A DNA stretch of 64,000 bases, taken from contig NZ_CP151951.1 of NCBI RefSeq assembly GCF_038592985.1, forward strand, positions 4,938,501-5,002,500, read 5' to 3'. The position numbers and the translations under genes were made by a program. A model generated the notes under the pieces. It saw only the letters and a program-made list of their open reading frames with translations, was not told the origin of the DNA and ran no database searches. The DNA comes from Paenibacillus sp. FSL R10-2782 (lineage in GTDB: Bacteria > Bacillota > Bacilli > Paenibacillales > Paenibacillaceae). Shown in pieces: positions 28,866 through 37,604 of the stretch; the stretch's first letter is position 1, and each line of letters begins with the position of its first letter.

Positions 28866-29786
28866 GTGTTACACATCGAAACATATACATCGAATATCGT
28901 AATAGATGCTAAAGCAAAGTTAGGCGAGGGCCCTAGCTGGGATCAACAGTTCCAACGTTTATTTTGGGTCGATATTGAAGGCTTTCAATTGCATATCTAC
29001 GATCCTTCTACATGCACAAATCGTACAATAGACGTTGGTGAACCTATTAGTGCAGTTGTACCTTATCTCAAAAACAAAGTAATCGTAGCACTAATTAGCG
29101 GTCTACATTGTTTGGATATTGAGACAGGGGCCAAGGTATTAATCCATGATCCCGAAAAAGGTAGATTAGGTAATCGATTTAATGATGGTAAATGCGATCC
29201 TTCAGGACGTTTTTTGGCAGGAACAATGAGCCTAAATGGTGAACTCGCACAAGGAGCATTGTATAGTCTGAGCACCAAAGGCAATGTCTCCTTACTGGTT
29301 GAAGAAGCTTCTATATCTAATGGATTAGCTTGGAGCGCAGATCATCGTACAATGTATTATATTGATACTCCGACATTGGAAATCGTTTCCTTCGATTATG
29401 ATGTGGCACAAGGCACTATTAAGAATAAGCAACTGGTGGCTAGATTGGATGAAAGTGAAGGGTATCCAGATGGCATGACAATCGATGCAGAGGGTATGTT
29501 GTGGATTGCTCGCTGGGGAGGGAAACGTGTTTCCCGTATCCATCCTGCCCATGGAAAAGTGATTGCTGAGGTGTCACTCCCAGTCAATCGTGTGACTTCG
29601 TGCGCTTTTGGCGGTGAACATCTGGATGAGTTATATATAACGACTGCTCAAGAAGACGATGGTATTGATCAACCACTAGCAGGCGGTTTATTTATGGCCA
29701 AAACAGGGGTAAAAGGAATGCCAACCTCGTATTTTAATCAAGGACGAACGGCAAATTGGCTTGAACGATTACCAAAAAGGATCTAA
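28866..29786 (+). CDS. SMP-30/gluconolactonase/LRE family lactonase-like protein
   Basis: A 306-residue six-bladed beta-propeller protein of the regucalcin/gluconolactonase family. Metal-site motifs include the N-terminal KLGEGPSWD (Glu ligand), RFNDGKCDPSGRF (Asn) and YPDGMTIDAEGMLW (Asp). The family hydrolyses sugar lactones with a divalent cation; substrates vary and cannot be assigned. The start is GTG at 28866, with only a weak GTTAGGG ribosome site, so it is uncertain. It is AT-richer than the adjacent arg genes and stands alone on the plus strand with its own promoter, which fits later acquisition. Confidence 0.85.
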   Translation: MLHIETYTSNIVIDAKAKLGEGPSWDQQFQRLFWVDIEGFQLHIYDPSTCTNRTIDVGEPISAVVPYLKNKVIVALISGLHCLDIETGAKVLIHDPEKGRLGNRFNDGKCDPSGRFLAGTMSLNGELAQGALYSLSTKGNVSLLVEEASISNGLAWSADHRTMYYIDTPTLEIVSFDYDVAQGTIKNKQLVARLDESEGYPDGMTIDAEGMLWIARWGGKRVSRIHPAHGKVIAEVSLPVNRVTSCAFGGEHLDELYITTAQEDDGIDQPLAGGLFMAKTGVKGMPTSYFNQGRTANWLERLPKRI

Positions 29787-29800
29787 TGAGCTATGCTAAA

Positions 29801-29832
29801 AAGAAAGGAGCCTACTACATCAGTGGGCTCCT
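29801..29832 (-). terminator. terminator of the YitT gene, shared convergent spacer
   Basis: AGGAGCC at 29806-29812 pairs with GGCTCCT at 29826-29832. On the minus strand it is followed by TTTCTTTTT. It lies between convergent genes and mainly serves the YitT gene. Confidence 0.7.
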
Positions 29833-29880
29833 CCTGCATTGATTCAGTTAAGAACAAGCCTTTCGGCAGGTCACCTTGTT

Positions 29881-30780
29881 TCAGCCTTCCTTCTTAAAGC
29901 CTTCACCCAATACCTCACGCGTGTTACTAATGATCACAAAAGCATCCGGATCTACCAAGCGAACAAGCGTTTTGAGACGGGTCACCTCATTTTGGCCTAC
30001 CACAACCATTAGCACAGGACGTTCTTCGTTCGTATAACCTCCTCGTCCTGCCAGCTCCGTCAATCCCCGATCCAGGTCCTGTAAAATAGCCTGTGTGATC
30101 TTTTCCTTTTGATTGGATATGATATAGGCCACTTTGGAGTAGCTTAACCCCATTTCCACGGCATCAATGACCTTGCCGGTTACAAACAAACCAATCAGTG
30201 CATACAGCGCCCGTTCTGGCGATAGAGCAAAGCCAGCCAGTGTGATGACTGTACCATCCATGAGCATGACGCAGAGTGATAGGCTGAGGCCGGTATATTT
30301 TTGAATGATCTGCGCCAAAATAGCCAGCCCACCCGTCGAGCCTCTGCCCCGGAATACAGTGCCCAATCCCAACCCTACTCCGATTCCACCATACAGGGAA
30401 GCCAGCAACGGATTCGTTGTCGGAACTGCCCAATCCTTAGTTAGATAAACGAATAAAGGTAACATGATACTTCCCAGCAGGGAGCGCAAACCGTATTTCT
30501 TTCCTAACAGCAGCACCCCAGCTATAAATAACGGAATATTCATTCCCCACTGCGTATAAGCTGGTTCCAGACCAAACAGATCCTCGCCCAAAATAGATAA
30601 ACCCGACACACCGCCGGATGCAATTCGGTTCGGAAGCAGGAACATATTGAAGGTCAGCGCCGTAATGAAGGAGCCGAGCACAATGAGTAGAACATCCATC
30701 ACATTGCGAGCGGGGCCACTGGCGGCAATTAGAGGCTTACGGCGTCTTCGCCTAGCAGCGGGGAGATTCATTTGGGACAT
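29881..30780 (-). CDS. YitT family membrane protein (YvjA-like), DUF2179 C-terminus
   Basis: A 299-residue protein with five or six membrane helices over residues 28-210 and a cytosolic DUF2179 domain at about 225-295 (VAYIISNQKEKI, LMVVVGQNEVTRL). A basic N-terminus (ARRRRRKP) precedes the first helix. FRGRGSTGGLAILAQI is a family-typical stretch. B. subtilis has the paralogue yvjA at the same place beside prfB, so this is probably its orthologue. Function is not established; transport or signalling is only guessed for the family. AAAGGAGAATACGAAAG precedes the ATG. Confidence 0.88.
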   Translation of the reverse strand: MSQMNLPAARRRRRKPLIAASGPARNVMDVLLIVLGSFITALTFNMFLLPNRIASGGVSGLSILGEDLFGLEPAYTQWGMNIPLFIAGVLLLGKKYGLRSLLGSIMLPLFVYLTKDWAVPTTNPLLASLYGGIGVGLGLGTVFRGRGSTGGLAILAQIIQKYTGLSLSLCVMLMDGTVITLAGFALSPERALYALIGLFVTGKVIDAVEMGLSYSKVAYIISNQKEKITQAILQDLDRGLTELAGRGGYTNEERPVLMVVVGQNEVTRLKTLVRLVDPDAFVIISNTREVLGEGFKKEG

Positions 30781-30824
30781 CTTTCGTATTCTCCTTTAAT
30801 TTAAAAATACCGTGTACACAAAAA

Positions 30825-30866
30825 TTCCTACAGTCCACAGGCACTTGGCCTACGGGACTGTAGGAA
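30825..30866 (-). terminator. terminator of prfB
   Basis: TTCCTACAGTCC at 30825-30836 is perfectly complementary to GGACTGTAGGAA at 30855-30866. It lies 13 bases after the prfB stop and is followed on the minus strand by TTTTGTG. Confidence 0.75.
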
Positions 30867-30879
30867 GACATACAGGCTA

Positions 30880-31993
30880 TTATTCTGCGTCCAGCTTGAT
30901 CTGACTGCGCAGGTAACCATCGATGAACGGGTCCAGATCGCCATCCATGACAGCCCCTACATTGCCTGTTTCCACACTGGTACGATGATCCTTCACCATG
31001 CTATATGGGTGGAACACGTAAGAACGAATTTGGCTGCCCCATGCAATATCGGACTGTTCCCCACGGATTTCGTCCAATTGTTGACGCTGCTCTTCAATTT
31101 TGCGCTCATAGAGCTTGGAACGAAGCATCGTCATAGCCTGCTCACGGTTCTTGATCTGGGAGCGCTCATTTTGGCAAGTTACAACAATGCCGGAAGGAAG
31201 ATGCGTAATCCGAACTGCTGAATCGGTCGTGTTAATATGCTGACCGCCTGCGCCGCTGGCGCGGTACGTATCAATTTTAAGATCCTCTGTCCGGATTTCC
31301 ACGTCCACATCATCCGCAATTTCCGGCACGACATCACAGGATACGAATGATGTATGCCGACGACCCGAGGAATCAAATGGAGAAATGCGAACGAGACGAT
31401 GCACGCCTTTTTCTGCTTTGAGGTAGCCGTAAGCATTATAGCCCTTGATCAGTAGCGTTACACTTTTGATCCCTGCTTCATCACCCGCCAGGTAATCCAG
31501 CGTTTCTACCTTAAAGCCACGTTTTTCTGCCCAGCGTGTATACATCCGTAGCAGCATTTGACCCCAGTCCTGCGACTCGGTTCCGCCTGCCCCCGGATGC
31601 AGTTCCAAAATGGCATTAAGCTTGTCATATGGCTGATTCAAAAGCAATTGTAGTTCGAACTCCTCAAGCTTGCTCAGCAAGGATCTGATACTGTTCTCAA
31701 TTTCTCCAGCCAGTGTTTCGTCGCCTTCCTCATCAGCCAGCTCAGCCATCATCCCCGCATCCTCATATTCCTGACGGAGCTGTTCATAGCTGTCTACCGA
31801 AGACTTAACCGCGTTCATTTCCGCGATCACAGCTTGGGCTTTATCGTTATCATCCCAAAAATCAGGCGCAGCCATCTTTTCCTCGAAGTTTGCGATCATT
31901 TCCTGTTTGAGATCTAAGTCAAAGAGACCCCCTAAGGTTTGTTAGTTTCTTGCCTATTTCTCTTAAATCATGTTTAACATTTGGATCAATCAT
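30880..31993 (-). CDS. prfB: peptide chain release factor 2, programmed +1 frameshift
   Basis: RF2 recognises UGA and UAA. The full gene is two frames: a 24-codon first frame from the ATG at 31993 ([16 protein letters not shown]) to an in-frame TGA at 31921-31919, and the main frame after a +1 shift, giving 370 residues. The stop-codon recognition motif SPF is in [13 protein letters not shown] and the peptidyl-hydrolysis motif is [27 protein letters not shown] precedes the first ATG. The main frame alone would lose its N-terminus, so annotation starting at 31899 is incomplete. Its neighbours secA and the YitT gene match the Bacillus order. Confidence 0.96.
31918..31933 (-). promoter_or_regulatory. 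RF2 autoregulatory +1 frameshift site
   Basis: Minus strand reads AGGGGGTCTCTTTGAC: an internal Shine-Dalgarno-like AGGGGG, a short spacer, then CTT TGA C. This is the canonical prfB recoding site, at which slow UGA decoding when RF2 is scarce promotes slippage of the CUU-decoding tRNA to UUU. Confidence 0.95.
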
Positions 31994-32348
31994 TATGTCA
32001 TTCTCCTTTTAGTCATTAGGTTAAAGGTTTAAAAGTGTTGTGAGTTACGGCTAGATGAGGAGACGCTACGCGAATGATTTGATCTTATGATCGCTGTTGC
32101 AGCGAGATGCCCTTGATTGAAATAAAACATTTAAAGGGGGGCATCTCACTGCAAAGGCGAACGCTGGCGCTTCTCCAGATTCAAATCCTTCGCTTCGCTA
32201 CCGACCGCCGTAAAGTCAAACGGCTTTTAGATAACCGGGTGCTCCCCTGTATGGCACAAAATGGCCGACGGTCAGTTGGATAAACTGCCGCCTGCCATTA
32301 TATGCATTGCAGGAAATGAAGGGTTCCCTAAATCCGTCCTTCAATCCG
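31994..32348. repeat. secA-prfB spacer with long inverted repeat
   Basis: A 355-base spacer with no credible gene. TTGCAGCGAGATGCCC (32097-32112) and GGGCATCTCACTGCAA (32139-32154) form a 16-base stem with a single internal mismatch and a 26-base loop. It could end secA transcription or belong to a REP-like intergenic element, since the flanks (GCGCTTCTCCAGATTC, CCTTCGCTTCGC) are GC-rich and unlike promoter sequence. No second copy is visible in the window. Confidence 0.5.
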
Positions 32349-34799
32349 TTATTTTCTGCGTGGACGCGAAGGAGCGGATTTCTTCTTAGGAGCAGCAGGT
32401 TCGCCACTCGTCGAGATTTTGTCTTCGTCGATGACAGCCTGACGCTCTTGATTGGATTCAATTTGCGCCTTCATGATGTAAGTCGCTACTTCCTCCTGGA
32501 TGCTGGCGATCATGGCATGGAACATTTCAAAACCTTCAAACTGGTATTCACGCAATGGATCGGTTCCACCATAAGCACGCAAGTGAATACCTTGACGCAA
32601 CTGATCCATAGCATCGATATGATCCATCCATTTGCTATCCACTGCACGCAATACGATAACCTTCTCGAACTCGCGTACCATGTCTTCGCCAATCGTCTCT
32701 TCACGTCTGTGGTATCTTTCCGTAACTTTCTCGAAGATCATTTCAACGATCTCCTCTTTTTCTTTACCCCACAGGTCATCACGACTGATTGCATTTTCCT
32801 CAAGCAGATTGCTGTTCACATATTCTGCCACTTCTTCAAGTTCCCAGTTTTCAGGAATGTCATCACCGCAATGAGCTTCCACCACACGCTCAATGACAGG
32901 CTTGATCATGTCGAACACGACTTCTTTAATGTTCTCGGATTCCAGCACTTCACGACGCTGTTTGTAAATAATAGTACGTTGCTGATTCATCACGTCATCA
33001 TACTGGAGAACGACTTTACGCTGGTCAAAGTTGTTGCCCTCAACACGTTTTTGCGCCGATTCGATTGCACGTGTAATCATGCGGCTTTCAATCGGTTGGT
33101 CTTCCTCGAAGCCCAAGCGCTCCATCATATTCAGCACGTTGTCTGCACCAAAACGCTTCATTAACTCATCGCCCAGCGATAAGTAAAATTGTGTGGAGCC
33201 AGGATCCCCCTGACGTCCTGCACGTCCGCGAAGCTGATTATCAATACGGCGAGATTCGTGACGCTCTGTACCGATGATGTGTAAACCACCAATACTCGCT
33301 ACGCCTTCGCCCAGCACGATATCTGTACCACGTCCCGCCATGTTCGTGGCAATGGTTACCGAACCCGCTTCACCTGCACGGGAAATGATTTCAGCTTCCT
33401 CGGCATGATACTTGGCGTTCAGCACTTTATGCCGTACACCTTTGCGTTTCAGCATTTCGGAAAGAAGCTCCGAATTTTCAATAGAGATCGTACCTACCAA
33501 TATCGGCTGGTTTTTTTTGTGACGCTCCACAATTTCATCCACCACCGCATGGAATTTACCTTTTACGCTCTTGTATACTACGTCAGGCATATCCACACGC
33601 TGATTTGCCCGGTTCGTAGGAATCTGGAGAACTTCCAGACCATATATTTTTTTGAATTCTTCTTCTTCTGTTTTAGCTGTACCCGTCATACCCGCCAATT
33701 TGCGATACATACGGAAATAGTTTTGGAAAGTAATCGTCGCCAGCGTCATGCTCTCGTTCTGTACTACGATGTTTTCCTTCGCTTCAATCGCCTGATGCAA
33801 ACCATCGCTGTAGCGACGTCCGGCCATCAGACGGCCTGTGAACTCATCGACAATCATAACTTCGCCGTCAGCTACGACATAATCCACATCCAGACGCATA
33901 ATGGCGTTAGCCTTCAAGGCCTGTACGATGTGGTGATTGATTGTAACACTTTCCTGATCGTACAGATTCTCCAGTCCGAAGAAATTCTCAGCTTTGGATA
34001 CACCGTTCTCGGTCAAAGCAACTGACTTCACCTTGATATCCAAGGTGTAATCTTCTTCAACATTCAGACTCTTCACAAAACGGTCAGCTGCAAAATACAG
34101 CTCCGTGGATTTCTGAGCTTGTCCAGAGATAATCAGCGGCGTACGGGCTTCATCGACGAGAATCGAATCCACTTCATCAATGATACAGAAATACAACGGA
34201 CGTTGTACCATCTGTTCTTTGTAGAGCACCATGTTGTCACGCAGGTAATCGAATCCAAACTCATTGTTCGTGCCGTATGTGATGTCGCAAGCATATGCCG
34301 CTTGCTTTTCTCCATGACCCAGACCGGCCAAATTCAGCCCAACCGACATGCCCAGAAAATTATAGATTTGTCCCATTTCTCCGCTGTCACGTTGCGCCAA
34401 ATAGTCATTGACCGTAACCACGTGCACGCCTTTACCCAACAGTGCATTCAAATAAACCGGCAGTGTTCCCACCAGTGTTTTACCTTCGCCGGTTTTCATT
34501 TCGGCAATTCTACCTTCATGCAGCGCAATACCGCCAAGCATCTGCACGTCATAATGACGTTTGCCCAGTACCCGCTTGGACGCCTCACGAACGGTTGCGA
34601 AAGCATCCGGCAAAATCTCTTCTGCCGTAGTTCCCTGCTCAATCCGGGCTTTAAACTCCGCCGTTTTCGCTTGCAGTTCCTCATCCGATAGCTTCTCGAA
34701 ATCCGGCTCTAATTTATTGATCAGCTCAACCGTCTTCATTAGACGCTTGACGTCACGTTCGTTTGTATCTCCAAAAATTTTCTTTACAATTCCTAACAT
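32349..34799 (-). CDS. secA: preprotein translocase ATPase SecA, lacking the SEC-C zinc motif
   Basis: An 816-residue motor of the Sec pathway. Walker A is [10 protein letters not shown], Walker B is [14 protein letters not shown], the helicase motif is [10 protein letters not shown], and [13 protein letters not shown] belongs to the C-terminal scaffold. The chain ends with a basic Lys/Pro/Arg tail ([14 protein letters not shown]) and has no CxCxSGxxxxCC zinc-binding tail; no reading frame after the stop encodes one. Many Firmicute SecA proteins carry that tail. AAAGGGGTAAACC precedes the ATG. It lies between hpf and prfB as in B. subtilis. Confidence 0.97.
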   Translation of the reverse strand: MLGIVKKIFGDTNERDVKRLMKTVELINKLEPDFEKLSDEELQAKTAEFKARIEQGTTAEEILPDAFATVREASKRVLGKRHYDVQMLGGIALHEGRIAEMKTGEGKTLVGTLPVYLNALLGKGVHVVTVNDYLAQRDSGEMGQIYNFLGMSVGLNLAGLGHGEKQAAYACDITYGTNNEFGFDYLRDNMVLYKEQMVQRPLYFCIIDEVDSILVDEARTPLIISGQAQKSTELYFAADRFVKSLNVEEDYTLDIKVKSVALTENGVSKAENFFGLENLYDQESVTINHHIVQALKANAIMRLDVDYVVADGEVMIVDEFTGRLMAGRRYSDGLHQAIEAKENIVVQNESMTLATITFQNYFRMYRKLAGMTGTAKTEEEEFKKIYGLEVLQIPTNRANQRVDMPDVVYKSVKGKFHAVVDEIVERHKKNQPILVGTISIENSELLSEMLKRKGVRHKVLNAKYHAEEAEIISRAGEAGSVTIATNMAGRGTDIVLGEGVASIGGLHIIGTERHESRRIDNQLRGRAGRQGDPGSTQFYLSLGDELMKRFGADNVLNMMERLGFEEDQPIESRMITRAIESAQKRVEGNNFDQRKVVLQYDDVMNQQRTIIYKQRREVLESENIKEVVFDMIKPVIERVVEAHCGDDIPENWELEEVAEYVNSNLLEENAISRDDLWGKEKEEIVEMIFEKVTERYHRREETIGEDMVREFEKVIVLRAVDSKWMDHIDAMDQLRQGIHLRAYGGTDPLREYQFEGFEMFHAMIASIQEEVATYIMKAQIESNQERQAVIDEDKISTSGEPAAPKKKSAPSRPRRK

Positions 34800-34930
34800 G
34801 GTTTACCCCTTTCACGCAAAACAATTAATAGAATCAATTTCACAATAAGAAAGGGTCCATGATGAAATTGATCCCGATATGTTTGACAGGCCCGGCTATA
34901 CCAGCCCATCGTGCGATGTTCTTTGCATAA

Positions 34931-34959
34931 ATTGTAACAGTTTGTAGGACATGCCGCAA
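34931..34959 (-). promoter_or_regulatory. secA promoter
   Basis: Minus strand: TTGCGG (34959-34954), 17-base spacer, TACAAT (34936-34931), about 130 bases before the secA ATG. Confidence 0.55.
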
Positions 34960-35077
34960 CAAAAGCCGCTCCCTGATTTGCATCTGGTTAAAGATACCCA
35001 AACAATTGACGTATGAAATACACATTTGGTTGCGCTCTTTTGCATTAAAATTACATTTCATTTCCAAAAAAAACATA

Positions 35078-35118
35078 TAAAAGAGCCCTACCCCGCCAGG
35101 TTCGCAAGGATAAGGCTC
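35078..35118 (-). terminator. terminator of hpf
   Basis: Minus strand GAGCCTTATCC pairs with GGTAGGGCTC (one bulge; 35118-35083), followed by TTTTATATG. Confidence 0.65.
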
Positions 35119-35212
35119 GTCGTTATTTTCATTCTTCCCAATCTCCAATGAGATGCTTTCAATCGGGAACCCTTTATTCATTTTAAAACATAACAAGTTC
35201 CTGTCTTACAGA

Positions 35213-35767
35213 TTATTCTCGTTCGATTAGGCCGTATTTACCGTCATTGCGCTTGTAAACCACGCTGACTTCTTCGTTATCAATATTGGCAAATACGAAG
35301 AAATTATGTCCAACCATGTTCATTTGAAGAATAGCCTCTTCCACATCCATCGGTTTCAATAAGAAACGCTTGGTGCGGACGACTTCCAGCTCATCCAATT
35401 CTGCATCTTCAGCAACAGCCACGCCACCTGCCGTATCTTCAACAAAAAGGGTTTTCAAGCTGCCTTCTTGACGAAATTTACGGTTCAGCTTGGTTTTATG
35501 CTTACGAATCTGCCGCTCAAGCTTGTCTACCACGGCATCAATGGACGCATACATGTCGTCGCTTTCGTCTTCGGCACGGAGTACAAGCCCCGGCAAAGGA
35601 ATGGTTACTTCTACAGTGTGCAAATCTCTGGTTGTGCTTAACGTTACACTTCCGTCAGACGTCGGGGGTGCATCGAAATACTTCTCAAGTCTGCTGAATT
35701 TCTTATCAACGTATTCCTTCAAAGCGTCGGTAACCTCGATCTGTTGACCTCGTACTGTTAAGTTCAT
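35213..35767 (-). CDS. hpf: ribosome hibernation promoting factor, long form
   Basis: A 184-residue protein that dimerises 70S ribosomes into inactive 100S particles in slow growth. The start is the ATG at 35767 (MNLTVRGQQIEVTDALKEY), which has AAAGGAGGCGTGCCCT upstream. Residues 1-100 are the S30AE domain; the C-terminal domain (VVRTKRFLLKPMDVEEAILQ, GHNFFVFANIDN) is the dimerisation module of long HPF. It sits between fliT-related genes and secA in Bacillus; here a glycan island and a cold-shock gene separate it from fliT. Confidence 0.95.
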   Translation of the reverse strand: MNLTVRGQQIEVTDALKEYVDKKFSRLEKYFDAPPTSDGSVTLSTTRDLHTVEVTIPLPGLVLRAEDESDDMYASIDAVVDKLERQIRKHKTKLNRKFRQEGSLKTLFVEDTAGGVAVAEDAELDELEVVRTKRFLLKPMDVEEAILQMNMVGHNFFVFANIDNEEVSVVYKRNDGKYGLIERE

Positions 35768-35791
35768 AGGGCACGCCTCCTTTGCTCCTCC

Positions 35792-35820
35792 AGTATAACA
35801 CATATGTTAACGCCAAGTAA
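35792..35820 (-). promoter_or_regulatory. candidate hpf promoter
   Basis: Minus strand TTACTT (35820-35815), 17-base spacer, TATACT (35797-35792), about 25 bases before the hpf ATG. No clear sigma-B or sigma-H element was seen, although B. subtilis hpf uses both. Confidence 0.45.
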
Positions 35821-36034
35821 AAAAAGCACCCAACTTTTCGGAGGTATTTTACAAAATTCTGTTTTTTTCGATAAAACGCTTCCTCCAACACCCTTTTTAT
35901 GGAGATCATGTTTTAAAGAGGCATTCATACACATGTGAATAATAAGCACATATAAAAAAAAGTTGCTCTGCTGCATCGTGACATTTATGAATTCCCGGCT
36001 TTACGCTCAGCTACCTTAACGAAAAAGGACGGGT

Positions 36035-36113
36035 GGCCCTTTCACACTGAATCGGATACAGTTCTGCCGAAAAATTTCCTTTTGCTGTGAACGGGTCACT
36101 CGTGTAAAGGGCC
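36035..36113. other. long-range hairpin in the csp-hpf spacer
   Basis: GGCCCTTTCACAC at 36035-36047 pairs with GTGTAAAGGGCC at 36102-36113 (one bulge), enclosing a 54-base loop. On either strand it is followed by a T-rich stretch. It lies in the 463-base spacer between the cold-shock gene and hpf, which otherwise holds the csp terminator, the hpf promoter and AT-rich sequence. Confidence 0.4.
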
Positions 36114-36133
36114 CTTTTATATACCCGGAAAAC

Positions 36134-36163
36134 ATAAAAAAGCCCTGGAATACATTCCAGGGC
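36134..36163 (-). terminator. terminator of the cold-shock gene
   Basis: Perfect minus-strand hairpin GCCCTGGAA-TGTA-TTCCAGGGC (36163-36142) followed by TTTTTTATG. Confidence 0.9.
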
Positions 36164-36230
36164 AGTTACTAGCGCGTTATCCATTGCTAACCATCTTACC
36201 AATTATGTAGGTCGGCTATGCCGGGGATGA

Positions 36231-36428
36231 TTATAATTTGGTTACGTTAGCGGCTTGTGGTCCACGTGCGCCTTCGACAATGTCGAACTCCACGTCTTGT
36301 CCTTCTTCAAGTGTTTTGAAGCCTTCTGTTTGAATTGCGGAAAAATGAACGAATACGTCGCCGCCATCAGCGGTTTCAATGAAACCATAACCTTTTTCTG
36401 CGTTAAACCATTTTACTTTACCTTGCAT
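36231..36428 (-). CDS. cold-shock protein, CspA family
   Basis: A 65-residue single-domain OB-fold protein that binds single-stranded RNA and DNA. The RNP1 motif is KGYGFIE and RNP2 is VFVHF. GAAGGGAATG precedes the ATG. It has its own promoter (36482-36511) and terminator. The short 5' leader of about 50 bases is unlike the long cold-box leaders of strongly cold-induced csp genes, so it may be a housekeeping copy. Confidence 0.95.
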   Translation of the reverse strand: MQGKVKWFNAEKGYGFIETADGGDVFVHFSAIQTEGFKTLEEGQDVEFDIVEGARGPQAANVTKL

Positions 36429-36481
36429 GCACTAACATTCCCTTCGTCATCAAATGAAGTGAAGCTCTCGCCCACAATCCG

Positions 36482-36511
36482 ACTATACCACCCAAAGTTA
36501 TCCATTGTCAA
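36482..36511 (-). promoter_or_regulatory. cold-shock gene promoter
   Basis: Minus strand TTGACA (36511-36506), 18-base spacer, TATAGT (36487-36482). Strong sigma-A type match about 55 bases before the ATG. Confidence 0.8.
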
Positions 36512-36602
36512 TTGGAATTGATAATGTTTTCTTTCATAGTTATTCCAGTTATCATAAGTAAATCACTCTATTCCTATAGATTGGCATGGTATAATAAGCA
36601 AA

Positions 36603-36632
36603 AGAGCCTACTATATTCATATAGTAAACTCT
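36603..36632 (-). terminator. terminator at the end of the glycan island
   Basis: Minus strand AGAG and TACTATAT pair with ATATAGTA and CTCT across 36632-36603, followed by TTTTGC. It lies about 260 bases past the last island gene. The stem is AT-rich, so strength is uncertain. Confidence 0.5.
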
Positions 36633-36649
36633 TTATGAGCGTTTGAAAC

Positions 36650-36838
36650 TCATAAAATAAATTCAATTAAATTTTTTGTTGCATCCGTTTCACTTATTAT
36701 CGGGGATCTCCAGCCATATCAATAAAATTCAAACGTCTTGGAGTAGTTCGCTGTTGGTTTCAACGAAAGAGGAACCTCATTTCGTCCTAAACGATCTGGC
36801 GTTGGATCTATGAACGAATCTTGACCATTACCCTCATC
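36650..36838 (-). pseudogene. possible gene remnant between island and cold-shock gene
   Basis: Minus strand encodes DEGNGQDSFIDPTPDRLG, then NEVPLSLKPTANYSKTFEFY, stop (36721-36719), and in the same frame YGWRSPIISETDATKN. Composition is protein-like but there is no start or ribosome site and one internal stop. Family not recognised. It may be the truncated edge of a gene replaced by the island. Confidence 0.25.
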
Positions 36839-36892
36839 ACAAAAGAGGGCACACTGTCATAGGAAGCAAGGAAGGCTCGTCTACACATCTTC

Positions 36893-37603
36893 TTACGACT
36901 CCCTCGTCCAATAATACCAACTTTCCATTTTTTGAATTCTATAACCACACTTTATATATAAATTCATTGCATTATAATTTCTACCTTGTGTCGAAACTAA
37001 TAGTTGATCAATTGGCCTGGATTCAAGAAACACTTTTAACTCTGTTAGTAACTTCGTGCCTATTCCATGGCTTTGATGCTTTAGATCGACTCCCAAAAGA
37101 CCGATCCTTGCTTCTCTGTCGTTTAAATTTTCTTTAATTGTTACGAATCCAATAATCTCTCCATCCATCGTAAGAACAAGGCAATAATCATCAAACGAAC
37201 CCAGAATCGACTTTTCCACCCATAAATTATATAATTTATCCACTTTTTCTGCATCAAAAATATGCTGATAACAAGAATATCGACTATCTTTAAATAATCC
37301 TGTCAGTTTATTTTTCAATAAAGGAAAGTCATGCTCCGTGGCAAATACAAGGGAACTTTCATTTTGTGCATTACTACCTATTCTAGTCTCAAATGTTACT
37401 TTAATATCAGCCATATGAAAATTTTCATTTTCCAGAAATTGAATAGTGGTTATATCATCAATTTTACAAAGCGCTTGTATAAAGTCCAATTGATTCTTTT
37501 CTATAAAATGTTGAAGATATGAGCTTGTAACTGGGGAAGTAGTTGATACTTCGGCCATATTCATAGCAAAAAAAATAGAATCCCAATGCAAAAGCCTCAG
37601 CAT
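36893..37603 (-). CDS. GNAT acyltransferase, WecD/RffC-like (dTDP-4-amino-4,6-dideoxyhexose N-acyltransferase)
   Basis: A 236-residue protein. The N-terminal half is divergent and the C-terminal GNAT fold (about 140-235) has the acyl-CoA-binding motif HQSHGIGTKLL and the closing YIKCGYRIQKMESWYYW, which is typical of TDP-fucosamine acetyltransferases. The adjacent upstream gene encodes a WecE/RffA-like transaminase, its usual partner, with a single base between them. Predicted reaction: N-acylation of the 4-amino group of a dTDP-4-amino-4,6-dideoxyhexose. GGAGGGG precedes the ATG. The acyl donor could be acetyl-CoA or the island acyl carrier protein. Last gene of the island. Confidence 0.75.
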   Translation of the reverse strand: MLRLLHWDSIFFAMNMAEVSTTSPVTSSYLQHFIEKNQLDFIQALCKIDDITTIQFLENENFHMADIKVTFETRIGSNAQNESSLVFATEHDFPLLKNKLTGLFKDSRYSCYQHIFDAEKVDKLYNLWVEKSILGSFDDYCLVLTMDGEIIGFVTIKENLNDREARIGLLGVDLKHQSHGIGTKLLTELKVFLESRPIDQLLVSTQGRNYNAMNLYIKCGYRIQKMESWYYWTRES

Positions 37604-37604
37604 T

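Larger units (their letters stand above)
34800..35212. other. hpf-secA spacer
   Basis: A 413-base spacer holding the hpf terminator (35078-35118) and the secA promoter (34931-34959). A 118-codon open frame across it runs straight through the terminator and has no ribosome site, so I do not count it as a gene. Confidence 0.6.

Noticed and set aside
31900..31993. prfB as a frameshifted pseudogene
   Set aside because: The sequence around the stop is the canonical recoding site, so the shift is programmed.
32307..33164. 285-codon plus-strand open frame opposite secA
   Set aside because: Antisense to a fully conserved secA, no ribosome site, composition typical of a shadow frame.
34840..35196. 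118-codon minus-strand frame between hpf and secA
   Set aside because: Runs through the hpf terminator and the secA promoter and has no ribosome site.
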